From JAAYJT01 sp037445555 (lineage in GTDB: Bacteria; Bacteroidota; Bacteroidia; Bacteroidales; JAAYJT01), in assembly GCA_037445555.1 (NCBI GenBank), contig JBBIKG010000008.1, forward strand, positions 38,527 to 102,526: a stretch of DNA of 64,000 nt, given 5' to 3'. The notes beneath the pieces are model-generated. The model was not told the origin of the DNA. It saw only the letters and a list, made by a program, of their open reading frames with translations, and ran no database searches. Below are positions 1-8,915 of this stretch, one piece after another. Made by a program: the position numbers and the translations under genes. Every line of letters starts with the position of its first letter. Position 1 is the first letter of the stretch.

Positions 1-497
1 GCTACATTGACCAGGCGCATGCCGAAATTGATCCTGGAAAAAATGTCTGGGAAGTGATAAGCCAGGGCCATGAGCTTATTCAGCTCGGCGGGAGGCAAAT
101 GAACTCACGAGCGTATGTTGCAAGGTTCAACTTTACCGGGGCCGATCAGGCCAAGAAAGCTGGCGTATTGAGCGGAGGAGAGCGTAACCGCTTGCATCTG
201 GCCCTCACCTTGCGTAGCGAAGCCAATGTTCTCCTGCTCGACGAGCCGACAAACGACATAGACGTCAACACCCTTCGAGCGCTTGAAGAAGGCCTGGAGA
301 ATTTTGCGGGCTGTGTCCTAATCATCTCTCACGACAGGTGGTTTCTCGACCGCATTGCCACACATATACTCGCTTTTGAAGGCAACTCGCAGGTGTACTT
401 TTTCGAAGGAGGCTACACCGATTACGAAGAAAACAAGCGGAAACGCCTGGGCGACGAAGGCCCCAAACGCATCAGATACAAAAAGCTGGTGAAATAA
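1..497 (+). CDS. ettA: Energy-dependent translational throttle protein EttA (ABC-F ATPase), 3' part
   Basis: The reading frame is open from the first bases of the window, so only the C-terminal part (about 164 codons, first full codon at base 3) is present. It holds the second ATPase domain of an ABC-F protein: signature LSGGERNR, Walker B LLLDEPTNDIDV, and the H-loop region ISHDRWFLDRIATHIL. The order and wording of these motifs match EttA, a cytosolic ribosome-associated factor that gates translation elongation in response to the ATP/ADP ratio. An in-frame GTG at 54 is internal, because the codons upstream of it also encode EttA-like sequence (YIDQAHAEIDP). The gene is followed by about 110 bases and then hisS. 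Other ABC-F members cannot be excluded from a fragment, but EttA fits best. Confidence 0.9.
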   Translation, partial: YIDQAHAEIDPGKNVWEVISQGHELIQLGGRQMNSRAYVARFNFTGADQAKKAGVLSGGERNRLHLALTLRSEANVLLLDEPTNDIDVNTLRALEEGLENFAGCVLIISHDRWFLDRIATHILAFEGNSQVYFFEGGYTDYEENKRKRLGDEGPKRIRYKKLVK

Positions 498-548
498 AGC
501 TACAGATTCAGTACACACCGGAATTACCAGTCTGAGTTTGGCTTTTCA

Positions 549-580
549 TTAGGTCTGAGTACCTAAAATCTTTACATTTG
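549..580 (+). promoter_or_regulatory. Bacteroidota-type promoter upstream of hisS
   Basis: A perfect -7 box TACATTTG (573-580) lies 25 bases upstream of the hisS ATG. The expected -33 element is only weakly represented (TTAGG at 549-553, 21 bases upstream). The assignment rests on the -7 box and its position. Confidence 0.45.
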
Positions 581-605
581 CGGGGTTTTATCCCAATCAG
601 AACAC

Positions 606-1967
606 ATGGCCAAGCATTCGTCAATCCCGAAAGGAACAAGAGATTTTCTGCCTCAGGAAAGCCTGCGGCGCGCTTATATTTTTTCCACTATCCGGTCGGT
701 TTTCAGGCTTTATGGATATCAGCCCATCGAAACGCCGGCCATGGAAAACCTTTCTACCCTCCTGGGTAAGTATGGAGAGGAAGGAGATAAGCTGCTTTTC
801 AGGATTCTCAACTCCGGTAATTTTTTATCCGGTGTACCTGCAGATGCGTTGCATCAGGGTGAAGCCACTGCCCTGGCCTCGAAGATTTGCGAAAAAGGTT
901 TACGTTATGACCTGACTGTGCCTTTTGCGCGTTTTGTTGTTCAGCATCTGAATGAAATTACTTTTCCGTTCAAACGCTACCAGATTCAACCCGTGTGGCG
1001 CGCTGACCGTCCACAAAAGGGACGCTACCGCGAATTTTTTCAGTGCGATGCAGATGTGATCGGAAGCGACTCCCTGCTAAATGAAGCTGAGATGGTTCAG
1101 ATTATCGATGATGTTTTTTCCTCGCTTGGCATCCGGGTTCGTATTATCCTGAATAACCGCAAGATTCTTGCGGGAATAGCCGAAGTCCTCGGCATTGCAG
1201 GCAAGCTGATTCCGTTCACTATTGCCATCGACAAAATCGAAAAAGCCGGTATAGACTCTGTGCATACGGAGCTCCTTGCGCTTGGGGTGCCGGAAACAGC
1301 CCTCGAGCGCCTGACTGGGGTCCTCAACCCGGCAAGCCAGGGAGTTCAGGTTCCGTCGGTGATAGAGCAAATGATAGCTGACAGTGAAATAGGACGGAAA
1401 GGTATCATCGAGATGACCGAAATATTGAAATATCTTTCTGCCTTGCCCCTGAAGTCAGAAGTTGTGATTAACCCCTCGCTTGCACGAGGACTGAATTACT
1501 ATACCGGAACCATTATCGAAGTGAAAGCTGCGGATGTCCAGATCGGCAGTATTTGCGGAGGAGGACGCTACGATGACCTGACCAGAATTTTTGGACTCCC
1601 CGGCGTATCTGGCGTGGGTGTATCTTTTGGCGCTGAGCGCATCTATGATGTACTCGCTGAACTGAAGGCTTTCCCGGCCGCGATGGAAGGAAGTACCAAG
1701 GTGCTGTTCATAAATTTTGGCCGAGCCGAAGCCATGCGCTGTCTGGCACTCATGCAGCAGCTCAGGGCTAAGGGTATTAGCACCGAGCTATATCCCGATA
1801 ATGCAAAAATCAAGAAACAGTTTTCATATGCGGACGCCAGGCAGATACCTTTGGTAGCCATTATCGGCGAGGAAGAATTATCATCCGGAAAGGTGATCCT
1901 CAAGAACATGGTATCAGGAGAGCAGGTTGTCGCCGAACAGGCACAATTGGCTGATTTAATAGTTTAA
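606..1967 (+). CDS. hisS: Histidine--tRNA ligase
   Basis: Cytosolic class II aminoacyl-tRNA synthetase that charges tRNA-His. The 453-residue protein begins with the family N-terminus GTRDFLP. It shows the HisRS motif 2 region (RPQKGRYREFFQCDADVIG), the histidine-binding region SLARGLNYYTG followed by GSICGGGRYDDL, and motif 3 GVGVSFGAERIYDVL. A C-terminal anticodon-binding domain starts near residue 360 (KVLFINFG). The ATG at 606 follows a TACATTTG box. The hutH start is 9 bases after the stop, so the two genes are probably co-transcribed. Length is normal for bacterial HisRS. Confidence 0.97.
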   Translation: MAKHSSIPKGTRDFLPQESLRRAYIFSTIRSVFRLYGYQPIETPAMENLSTLLGKYGEEGDKLLFRILNSGNFLSGVPADALHQGEATALASKICEKGLRYDLTVPFARFVVQHLNEITFPFKRYQIQPVWRADRPQKGRYREFFQCDADVIGSDSLLNEAEMVQIIDDVFSSLGIRVRIILNNRKILAGIAEVLGIAGKLIPFTIAIDKIEKAGIDSVHTELLALGVPETALERLTGVLNPASQGVQVPSVIEQMIADSEIGRKGIIEMTEILKYLSALPLKSEVVINPSLARGLNYYTGTIIEVKAADVQIGSICGGGRYDDLTRIFGLPGVSGVGVSFGAERIYDVLAELKAFPAAMEGSTKVLFINFGRAEAMRCLALMQQLRAKGISTELYPDNAKIKKQFSYADARQIPLVAIIGEEELSSGKVILKNMVSGEQVVAEQAQLADLIV

Positions 1968-1976
1968 AGGAGTTGT

Positions 1977-3503
1977 ATGGCTGAGAAGTTTGTAATTGAC
2001 TGTGGCCTTCTGGATTTCGAAATCATTGAGGCCATTCTTGTAGAAGGCAGGCAGCTGGTACTGGCACCAGAGACCATTGAACGTATTCAACGTTGCCGCG
2101 ACTATCTTGACAACAAAGTCGAAACCTCTGCAGAACCCATTTATGGTGTCAATACCGGTTTTGGCGCGCTGTGTGATGTGAAAATCTCTAAGCACGAGCT
2201 GGGCACGTTGCAGCGAAATCTGGTGATGAGCCATGCCTGCGGCGTGGGTAACGAAGTTTCGTCCGACATAGTCAAACTGATGCTGCTGCTCAAAATTCAG
2301 TCGCTCGCTTACGGCCATAGCGCGGTCCAGGTTGAGACAGTGCAGCGGTTGGTTGATTTTTTCAATCACGACGTGTTGCCGGTGGTATATGAATTCGGGT
2401 CGCTGGGTGCTTCGGGCGACCTTGCCCCCCTTGCACACGTGTCGCTACCTCTGTTGGGAATGGGTGAGGTTTGGTTTGAAGGGGGAAAAAAACCGGCATC
2501 AGATGTGCAGAAAAAATTCGGTTGGCAACCCATTGAGATGAAATCAAAGGAGGGGCTGGCGTTGCTGAATGGAACCCAGTTTATGAGCGCTATCGGCGTT
2601 ATGGCTTGCCTGAAGGCATTCAGGTTATCGCGCCTGGCCGATATTATTTCAGCCATATCACTCGATGCGTTTGATGGCCGGATCGAACCTTTTCATGAAC
2701 ACATACAACAGATCAGGCCGCATAAAGGCCAGATTAAAACTGCCGCACGCATACGTGCCCTGCTTGACGGAAGCGAGCTGATAAACCGTTTCAAACTCCA
2801 CGTGCAGGACCCGTATTCGTTCCGTTGCATACCCCAGGTTCACGGCGCATCAAAAGACTCGATCAATTATGTAGCGTATGTTTTCCGCAAGGAGATCAAC
2901 AGCGTGACGGATAATCCCACTGTGTTCCCTGACGAAGACCTGGTAATCTCGGCAGGAAATTTCCATGGTCAACCCCTTGCCCTGGCTTTTGATAACCTCT
3001 GCATTGCTCTGGCCGAACTTGGCAGCATATCCGAGAGGCGCACTTACCAGCTTCTGGCAGGCAAACGGGGCCTCCCACATTTTCTGGTAGCCAACTCAGG
3101 CCTGAATTCGGGCTTCATGATACCACAATATACCGCAGCATCACTGGTAAGCCGAAACAAGCAGCTTTGCACCCCATCATCGGTGGACAGCCTTGAATCG
3201 TCGCAGGGGCAGGAAGACCATGTGAGCATGGGGGCCAATGCGGCCACCAAAACGCTGCAGGTAATTGACAACCTGAGGAGAATACTGGCTATAGAGTTGT
3301 ACAATGCCGCACAGGCTATGGATTTCCGTCGTCCGGCCGAAACATCAGCGGTGCTTGAGCGCTTCCTGAAAGCCTACCGCAACAGGGTTGCCTTTGTAAG
3401 TGACGACAAGGTGATGTACCACGACATTGCCGCCAGCGTTGAATTTCTGCAGGAAGTGGGCATTGAACTTCCCGGGGAGGATGTGAAGGTTTACAAACTC
3501 TGA
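1977..3503 (+). CDS. hutH: Histidine ammonia-lyase
   Basis: 508-residue MIO-type aromatic amino acid lyase that deaminates L-histidine to urocanate. The MIO prosthetic group is formed from Ala145-Ser146-Gly147 (GSLGASGDLAPL). The catalytic tyrosine lies in YGVNTGFG (Tyr56). Substrate choice in this family is read from two places: Ser85-His86 (NLVMSHACGVG) is the HAL pair, not the HL of tyrosine lyases or FL of phenylalanine lyases, and QEDHVSM carries the glutamate used by HAL. The ATG at 1977 is preceded by AAAGGAG and starts 9 bases after hisS. No other hut genes follow, so a full histidine degradation operon is not visible here. A role in pigment or aryl-acid synthesis, known for lyases of some Bacteroidota, is less likely given the selectivity residues. 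Confidence 0.92.
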   Translation: MAEKFVIDCGLLDFEIIEAILVEGRQLVLAPETIERIQRCRDYLDNKVETSAEPIYGVNTGFGALCDVKISKHELGTLQRNLVMSHACGVGNEVSSDIVKLMLLLKIQSLAYGHSAVQVETVQRLVDFFNHDVLPVVYEFGSLGASGDLAPLAHVSLPLLGMGEVWFEGGKKPASDVQKKFGWQPIEMKSKEGLALLNGTQFMSAIGVMACLKAFRLSRLADIISAISLDAFDGRIEPFHEHIQQIRPHKGQIKTAARIRALLDGSELINRFKLHVQDPYSFRCIPQVHGASKDSINYVAYVFRKEINSVTDNPTVFPDEDLVISAGNFHGQPLALAFDNLCIALAELGSISERRTYQLLAGKRGLPHFLVANSGLNSGFMIPQYTAASLVSRNKQLCTPSSVDSLESSQGQEDHVSMGANAATKTLQVIDNLRRILAIELYNAAQAMDFRRPAETSAVLERFLKAYRNRVAFVSDDKVMYHDIAASVEFLQEVGIELPGEDVKVYKL

Positions 3504-3515
3504 AATACGTGGTAC

Positions 3516-6407
3516 ATGAAGAAGTTCCTTTTCGCCGGAATGTTATTTATGCTTGTACATGCTCAGGCGCAATACTATACGGCCGGGCAGGATCCTTTTT
3601 TGCAACGGTGGAGGCAGTTGACGACCCCTGGCTTCCGTTTCATTTATCCTGAAAACTGGGAAGGTAATATCCAGGAATTGGCGAAATTCCACGAAATGAT
3701 AAGACCGCCTCTCTCATCCCAGCTGGGCAGCAATCCCAGCAGGATACCGGTAGTGCTTCGAAGCCAGAGCATGTTGAGTAATGGTTTTGTGATGTGGGCA
3801 CCGAAAAGGGTCGAAATGATTACTTCCGTTCCTTACGATCACGAAGCCAGCGATTGGATAAATCACCTGACCATACACGAGTTCAGGCATGTGGCGCAGG
3901 TTGAAGCTGCCAACGTATCCACCACCCGATTCTTATCCCGTATTTTCGGACAGCACATTACAGGTGCTGTTACGGGGCTGCACCTTCCTCTCTGGTTTCT
4001 GGAAGGAGACGCCGTGCTTGCGGAAACCATCTTTTCAAAGGCAGGCCGCGGCAGGCTTCCTTCGTTTTATATGCCCCTTGCCGCCCAGCTGGCCGAAAAG
4101 GAAATATATTCATACGATAAAGCCATCTTTGGCTCCTACCGCGACATGAATCCCAATCATTACGTAATCGGCTACCACCTGGTATCAGGAATTCAAAAAG
4201 ATTTTGGTTTTCAACCTTTCCGGCAGGGCCTTCACCGCTCCGGGACTGTTCCGTTTTTGCCGGCCCGATTTTCGGGTGGAGTTAAACAGGTTACCGGAAA
4301 AAGGCCTGAAAAACTTTACAGACAGATTTTTTCGAATCTTGCGCAGCAATGGAAAACAGAATCCGGAACAACACAAACATCAGAGTTCGTATCGGTAAGC
4401 GGTACCACCAGACTTGATTACGCAAACTATCACAACCCGCATTTCCTGGATTCATCGGGGGCCATGATTGCCGTTCGTACTGCACCCTCCGATATACCGA
4501 GAGTGGTTGTAGTAAATGAAAACAAGAAAGATTCCATTCTTTTCTCGCCCGGATACGGATTTTACAACACCTTCAGCTATGCCTCGGGCAGGGCAGTGTG
4601 GACGGAGATTACCTACGATCCCCGGTGGTCATATCGCGTATATTCCAACATACGGGTGCTTGACCTCGCAGGAGGAAAGAGCCGGTTAATTGGCGGGAAG
4701 CAAAGACTGCAATCTCCCGGATTATCTGCCGACGGAAAAAAAATCGTTGCCATCGAACTGGACGAAATCAACAAATGGAGACTCGTTCTTGTAGATGCGG
4801 AATCAGGGGAGGAATTATATTCATACAGCAACAACAGTTTTTCATTGTTACAGGACCCATGTTTCGATGAAGCAGACGGCACCATAGTCGCAGTAGGGTT
4901 CGAGCAAACTTCGGGTAAATGGCTGGTAGCCATCAACCCCTGCAATCAGACCATCGTTCCTCTTTTCAATGCCGGACACACGCAGATAAGCCATCCTGTG
5001 GTTTATGACGGCATCATATACTTTACCGGGGCCTGGAGCGGAAAAGATGAAATTTATGCGTTCGATCGCAGGTCAGAACATGTCAGCAGGTGCGTAAACA
5101 CTCCTTTTGGAGCAATGCATGCTAAGTTATCAACCGACGGCGGAACAATCGTATTCAACAATCTGACCAGTGAAGGAACTAAGATTGCCAAAGCAGGAAA
5201 CAAACCCGGTGCCATCGTTGATCCGAAGGGAATCACTGACTCCTCTCCGCGACTTTTTTTGAGGGGGCAGCAGGAAACAATATTTCCTCTCAAAGAAATT
5301 GCATATGCTGATACCATTTTCCCTACCCGAAAGTTTAACAAACTGATGAACGCGTTGCACTTTCACAGCTGGGCGCCTGCCTACCTGAATGTTGCAGGTA
5401 TGACGGCAGGAACAGGACTGACGTTTTTTTCGCAGGACCTGCTTGGATCCACCGTATTCTCAGGGGGCTATCAATCGGTGCCTGAAAACAAAGGCAACTG
5501 GTTTTTTGCTGATCTCTCGCTAAAAGCATTCTATCCTGTGCTTTCCGTCAGAAACGAAACCGGATGGGAAGACCGTCATTACCGCACCGGAGATCAGACG
5601 ACAGTGAAACTGAAAACCGACGTATACAAGCTGACGGGGTCGGCAAGTCTTCCGTTATCGTTTCAGTCCAATTCCATCCTTTGGGGATTTTCGCCCCGGG
5701 TGAGCACCTCTCAGGAATTTTATGTCTTTACCTACCAGAACAAAGAGAATCAAAGAAGCATCCAGTCGATGTCGTATCGCATGTATTTATATGCGTATCG
5801 TCGTATGGCTTTGCGTGACTTGTTTCCCAGGCTTGGGATTGCTTCGTCCTTTCAGTTCAGCCACACTCCCTTTGCCGGCGACAATACCAGCAACCGTATT
5901 GATGCAGGAACCCGGAAAATTTTCGAGGTATCAACCTACCTGCCTGGTTTGCTAAGACACCACAGCTTCAGGGCGTATTACGGAAAACAGTTCATCCATC
6001 CGCAGCGCACCTATTTCACAAGCGCCCTGCCATTCGCACGTGGATATACCAGTCCTTCGTCGCCATCAGAATTAACCACCCTGCTGCTGCGATACTCGTT
6101 TCCCTTGGCCTATCCCGACCTTGCCGTAGGCTCGCTCTTGTATGCCAAGCGGCTGAAGGCAACCCTTTTCTACGATTTCAGCTACCGCTCTTTAGATGGC
6201 GGTTCCGGCAGTTTTGAATCGGCAGGTCTGGATGTACTGGCCGATGTTCACCTATTGAGAATGCCTATGCCTTTTGAGCTGGGATTTCGTTTTATATACC
6301 GGCTGAATGACAATAAGCCAGGCTTTAAGCTGGTTTGGAGTGTGGATTTCTACACCCTGGGCAGGTTGTTCGGATCGGGATCGTTTGCACCTCTTGTTTT
6401 TAAATAG
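3516..6407 (+). CDS. Secreted peptidase-MA-like / TolB-like propeller / outer-membrane barrel protein
   Basis: 963 residues with a signal peptide (residues 1-18, hydrophobic core then AQAQ). Near the N-terminus are H121-E-F-R-H125 in HLTIHEFRHVAQ and, about 38 residues on, PLWFLEGDAV (Glu163). This is the HExxH...WxxEG arrangement of gluzincin, peptidase MA-like metalloproteases. The middle (about 290-620) has repeated short strands of the kind seen in TolB/WD-like propellers (for example SPGLSADGKKIVAIEL and AKLSTDGGTIVFNN). The C-terminal third (about 640-963) alternates aromatic and polar residues and resembles an outer-membrane beta-barrel. It starts 12 bases after hutH. I do not recognise a named family. 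Location is likely the outer membrane with the protease-like domain in the periplasm; substrate unknown. Confidence 0.7.
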   Translation: MKKFLFAGMLFMLVHAQAQYYTAGQDPFLQRWRQLTTPGFRFIYPENWEGNIQELAKFHEMIRPPLSSQLGSNPSRIPVVLRSQSMLSNGFVMWAPKRVEMITSVPYDHEASDWINHLTIHEFRHVAQVEAANVSTTRFLSRIFGQHITGAVTGLHLPLWFLEGDAVLAETIFSKAGRGRLPSFYMPLAAQLAEKEIYSYDKAIFGSYRDMNPNHYVIGYHLVSGIQKDFGFQPFRQGLHRSGTVPFLPARFSGGVKQVTGKRPEKLYRQIFSNLAQQWKTESGTTQTSEFVSVSGTTRLDYANYHNPHFLDSSGAMIAVRTAPSDIPRVVVVNENKKDSILFSPGYGFYNTFSYASGRAVWTEITYDPRWSYRVYSNIRVLDLAGGKSRLIGGKQRLQSPGLSADGKKIVAIELDEINKWRLVLVDAESGEELYSYSNNSFSLLQDPCFDEADGTIVAVGFEQTSGKWLVAINPCNQTIVPLFNAGHTQISHPVVYDGIIYFTGAWSGKDEIYAFDRRSEHVSRCVNTPFGAMHAKLSTDGGTIVFNNLTSEGTKIAKAGNKPGAIVDPKGITDSSPRLFLRGQQETIFPLKEIAYADTIFPTRKFNKLMNALHFHSWAPAYLNVAGMTAGTGLTFFSQDLLGSTVFSGGYQSVPENKGNWFFADLSLKAFYPVLSVRNETGWEDRHYRTGDQTTVKLKTDVYKLTGSASLPLSFQSNSILWGFSPRVSTSQEFYVFTYQNKENQRSIQSMSYRMYLYAYRRMALRDLFPRLGIASSFQFSHTPFAGDNTSNRIDAGTRKIFEVSTYLPGLLRHHSFRAYYGKQFIHPQRTYFTSALPFARGYTSPSSPSELTTLLLRYSFPLAYPDLAVGSLLYAKRLKATLFYDFSYRSLDGGSGSFESAGLDVLADVHLLRMPMPFELGFRFIYRLNDNKPGFKLVWSVDFYTLGRLFGSGSFAPLVFK

Positions 6408-6423
6408 TCTCCGCAGCGGGCTA

Positions 6424-6454
6424 TTGTTTATCGGGAACGTTTATTGCATCTTTG
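6424..6454 (+). promoter_or_regulatory. Bacteroidota-type promoter for the holin-like membrane protein
   Basis: TTG at 6424-6426, a 20-base spacer, then CATCTTTG (6447-6454), one mismatch from TAnnTTTG. The ATG is 16 bases further on. This promoter also argues for the start at 6471 over the upstream in-frame TTG at 6444. Confidence 0.5.
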
Positions 6455-6470
6455 TAGAAAAATATTTGCC

Positions 6471-6812
6471 ATGAATTTTCTGCTAAGAGTCATTATTACT
6501 GCCATTGCAGCCATTGTTGCCGCATGGCTCCTGCCGGGCGTAAGTATTGACGGCTTTCTTACAGCCATCGTATTTGCCTTTGTGCTCGCCTTGCTGAACT
6601 CTATCCTCAAACCCATCCTAGTCATCCTGACCATACCGATTACGCTACTCACCTTCGGATTGTTTCTGCTTGTCATCAACGCCTTGCTGGTTTTACTGGC
6701 AGATCGTATCACAACCGGGGTGACAGTAGAAGGATTTTGGTGGGCGCTGTTGTTCAGCATTGTGCTCTCGATCGTTTCAGCAATCCTGGGTATCGATAAA
6801 ACTAAGAAATAG
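6471..6812 (+). CDS. Phage holin family IV (PF04020-like) small membrane protein
   Basis: 113 residues starting at ATG 6471 (MNFLLRVIITAIAAIVAAW). Four hydrophobic segments are separated by short loops: residues about 3-20, 25-45, 50-72 and 85-108. The LNSILKPILVILTIPITLLTFGLF stretch is typical of the PF04020 family (called mycobacterial 4-TM phage holin, superfamily IV). Despite the name these proteins are chromosomal in many bacteria and no lysis role is shown. No phage genes are nearby. It sits between the barrel protein and the Nim-like flavoprotein and has its own promoter. Confidence 0.8.
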   Translation: MNFLLRVIITAIAAIVAAWLLPGVSIDGFLTAIVFAFVLALLNSILKPILVILTIPITLLTFGLFLLVINALLVLLADRITTGVTVEGFWWALLFSIVLSIVSAILGIDKTKK

Positions 6813-6854
6813 GCCAGCAGAAATTTCATCCCCTGTGGTTCAAATATTAGCCGT

Positions 6855-7319
6855 ATGAAACACCGTCAAATCACCTCCCGGAATACTCTGGATGAAATTA
6901 TCCGGAAATGCAGCTTTTGCTCGGTAGCCATGGTCGATCAGCACCAGCGTCCCTATGTATTGCCGATGAATTTCGGATACGAAGATGGTGTAATCTATCT
7001 GCACTCGGCACCAGAGGGGAAAAAAGTCGATATTCTCAGGACCAATAACCAGGTGTGCATAAACTTTTCGACAGATCTCGAACTGAGGCACCAGAATGAG
7101 GAGGTCGCTTGCAGCTACGGTATGAAATACAAGAGTGTACTTGCCTTTGGAAAGGTTGAATTTATTGACGATCCGGAAGAGAAACGGAAAATTCTCGACA
7201 TCCTCATGCGTCAGTACACCGGCCGCACAGGATACACCTACAACGACCCGGCTGTAATTAACGTAAAGGTGTATAAAATTGTGGCCGAGAAACTTGAAGG
7301 CAGAGTGTATGGCTATTGA
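6855..7319 (+). CDS. Pyridoxamine 5'-phosphate oxidase family protein (Nim-like)
   Basis: 154 residues with the split-barrel flavin-binding fold of the PNPOx/NimA group: CSFCSVAMVDQHQRPYVLPMNFGYEDGVIYLHSA, in which the conserved PYVxPxNF...IYxHxA pattern lines the FMN site, followed by a GKVEFIDDPEEKRKILDILM helix and a C-terminal strand VKVYKIVAEKLEGR. Members bind FMN or heme, and some (NimA-J) reduce nitroimidazoles, but most chromosomal homologues have no proven substrate. The stop lies 2 bases from the end of the convergent PAP2 gene, with no room for a separate terminator. Confidence 0.85.
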   Translation: MKHRQITSRNTLDEIIRKCSFCSVAMVDQHQRPYVLPMNFGYEDGVIYLHSAPEGKKVDILRTNNQVCINFSTDLELRHQNEEVACSYGMKYKSVLAFGKVEFIDDPEEKRKILDILMRQYTGRTGYTYNDPAVINVKVYKIVAEKLEGRVYGY

Positions 7320-7321
7320 CT

Positions 7322-7912
7322 TTAAAGCCTGCCAGTACAGGTTTGTCTTTTATTAATCTGTCCAAGCACATATTTCATCAGGAAATAAACGAAAGCAGCT
7401 TCGATACTTCCAACCATAGCCCCCACCAGTACATCGCCCGGGTAATGCGCTCCAAGGTATATGCGGCTGTAGCAAACCCCTGCTGCCCAAACCAACATCA
7501 GCAGGATGTATGGGTGGTATCTACGCCCGATAGCCAATACCATAAACACTGCCAGGGCAAAGCTATTGCTGGCGTGCGAGGAGATAAATCCATACTTGCC
7601 CCCGCATCCATCAATGGCACGTACCATTCCCTGTAGCGAAGGTTCGTGACATGGCCTCAGCCGCAAAAAAACATTTTTGAAAAGGTGTACTGAAACCTGG
7701 TCGCTGATTGTTATGAGCAGCACAACCATTAACAGCACAACTATTGCCTTGCGCCTGTAGGCTTTAATAACAAGGAAAATCAAAAAGACGTATAATGGTA
7801 TCCATACAGGTTTGTTACTAAGCCAGTACATGAGGAAGTCAGCAACGCCTGAGTGCCAGCTATTCAAAAGCAAAAACACCTGTTGATCGAATTCCAGGAT
7901 CTGCTCCAGCAT
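7322..7912 (-). CDS. PAP2 family membrane phosphatase
   Basis: Membrane-bound acid phosphatase of the PAP2 superfamily, likely acting on undecaprenyl diphosphate or a lipid A phosphate on the outer face of the inner membrane. The three-part active site is visible: KNVFLRLRPCH (KxxxxxxRP), GFISSHASNSFA (PSGH-like, with SSHA) and SRIYLGAHYPGDV (SRxxxxxHxxxD). There are five to six hydrophobic helices. I place the start at the ATG at 7912 (MLEQILEFDQQV, 196 residues). An upstream in-frame TTG at 7924 would overlap obgE by 8 bases. It is the last gene of the hpt-adk-obgE operon, 4 bases after obgE. Confidence 0.88.
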   Translation of the reverse strand: MLEQILEFDQQVFLLLNSWHSGVADFLMYWLSNKPVWIPLYVFLIFLVIKAYRRKAIVVLLMVVLLITISDQVSVHLFKNVFLRLRPCHEPSLQGMVRAIDGCGGKYGFISSHASNSFALAVFMVLAIGRRYHPYILLMLVWAAGVCYSRIYLGAHYPGDVLVGAMVGSIEAAFVYFLMKYVLGQINKRQTCTGRL

Positions 7913-7916
7913 AATT

Positions 7917-8915
7917 TCAGGCAAGGGTTTTGTCCAGGTATTTCCAGAGAAGGTCTTTCAGCTTTTGAAGACCTTTTTGGGCAACGGATGAAATAAACAC
8001 ATACGGGATACCGGGGAGGTCTGCTTCCATTTCCTTTTCCAATTCCCTGTCAATCAGATCTGCCTTTGTGAGGGCCAGCACCCTCTCCTTATCCAGCAAG
8101 TCAGGATTGTAGTTGCGAAGCTCGCTGAGCAAGGTCTCATACTCTTTACGTATATCGGGGCTATCGACCGATATCATGAATAACAGAAGGGAGTTTCGTT
8201 CGATATGTCGCAGAAACCGGAGTCCGAGACCCTTGCCCTCGCTGGCTCCTTCTATGATGCCTGGAATATCAGCCATGATGAAGGAACGACCGTCTCGGTA
8301 TGATACAATGCCCAGGTTTGGCGTGAGGGTAGTAAAAGGGTAGTCGCCAATTTCGGGTTTGGCTGCCGAGAGCACCGATAACAGGGTTGATTTTCCAGCA
8401 TTAGGAAACCCTACCAGACCCACATCGGCCAGAATCTTGAGTTCGAGGATAATCCACGCTTCATCCCCTGGTTCACCGGGCTGGGCATAGCGTGGTGTTT
8501 GGTGGGTGGCTGATTTGAAGTGGTCATTGCCTAATCCGCCGCGGCCTCCGTGGAATAAAATTTTTTCTTCGCCATGCTCAAGCACCTCCAGCAATGTCCG
8601 GCCGGTTTCTGCATCCTTTGCAACAGTACCCAGTGGCACTTCGATGATTACATCCTCGCCCGAAGCTCCGGTCATCAGCTGGCCGCGTCCATTTTCGCCG
8701 TCCGGTGCATGAATGTGCTTGGTATATTTCAGATGCAGCAGGGTCCAGAGTTGGCTGTGGCCCCTGAGTATGATATGGGCACCCCGGCCGCCGTCGCCGC
8801 CGTCGGGGCCGCCGCGTGCCGTAAATCGGGTACGTATGAAATGTACCGACCCGGCGCCACCTTTTCCAGACCGGCAGAATATTTTTACATAATCAACAAA
8901 GTTCTGATTACTCAT
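7917..8915 (-). CDS. obgE: GTPase ObgE/CgtA
   Basis: 332 residues. The glycine-rich Obg domain (residues 1-160; VKIFCRSGKGGAGSVHF, GGRGGLGN) is followed by the G domain: P-loop GFPNAGKST at 169-177, switch II DIPGIIEGASEGKGLG, and TKAD. It is a ribosome-assembly GTPase linked to stress signalling and acts in the cytosol. It lacks the long C-terminal extension of some Obg proteins, as is usual outside Firmicutes and Proteobacteria. Its ATG overlaps the adk TGA (ATGA at 8912-8915 on the minus strand), showing translational coupling. Confidence 0.96.
   Translation of the reverse strand: MSNQNFVDYVKIFCRSGKGGAGSVHFIRTRFTARGGPDGGDGGRGAHIILRGHSQLWTLLHLKYTKHIHAPDGENGRGQLMTGASGEDVIIEVPLGTVAKDAETGRTLLEVLEHGEEKILFHGGRGGLGNDHFKSATHQTPRYAQPGEPGDEAWIILELKILADVGLVGFPNAGKSTLLSVLSAAKPEIGDYPFTTLTPNLGIVSYRDGRSFIMADIPGIIEGASEGKGLGLRFLRHIERNSLLLFMISVDSPDIRKEYETLLSELRNYNPDLLDKERVLALTKADLIDRELEKEMEADLPGIPYVFISSVAQKGLQKLKDLLWKYLDKTLA

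Noticed and set aside
6471..6812. Prophage lysis gene
   Set aside because: PF04020-like proteins are called holins by name only; there are no other phage genes near it.
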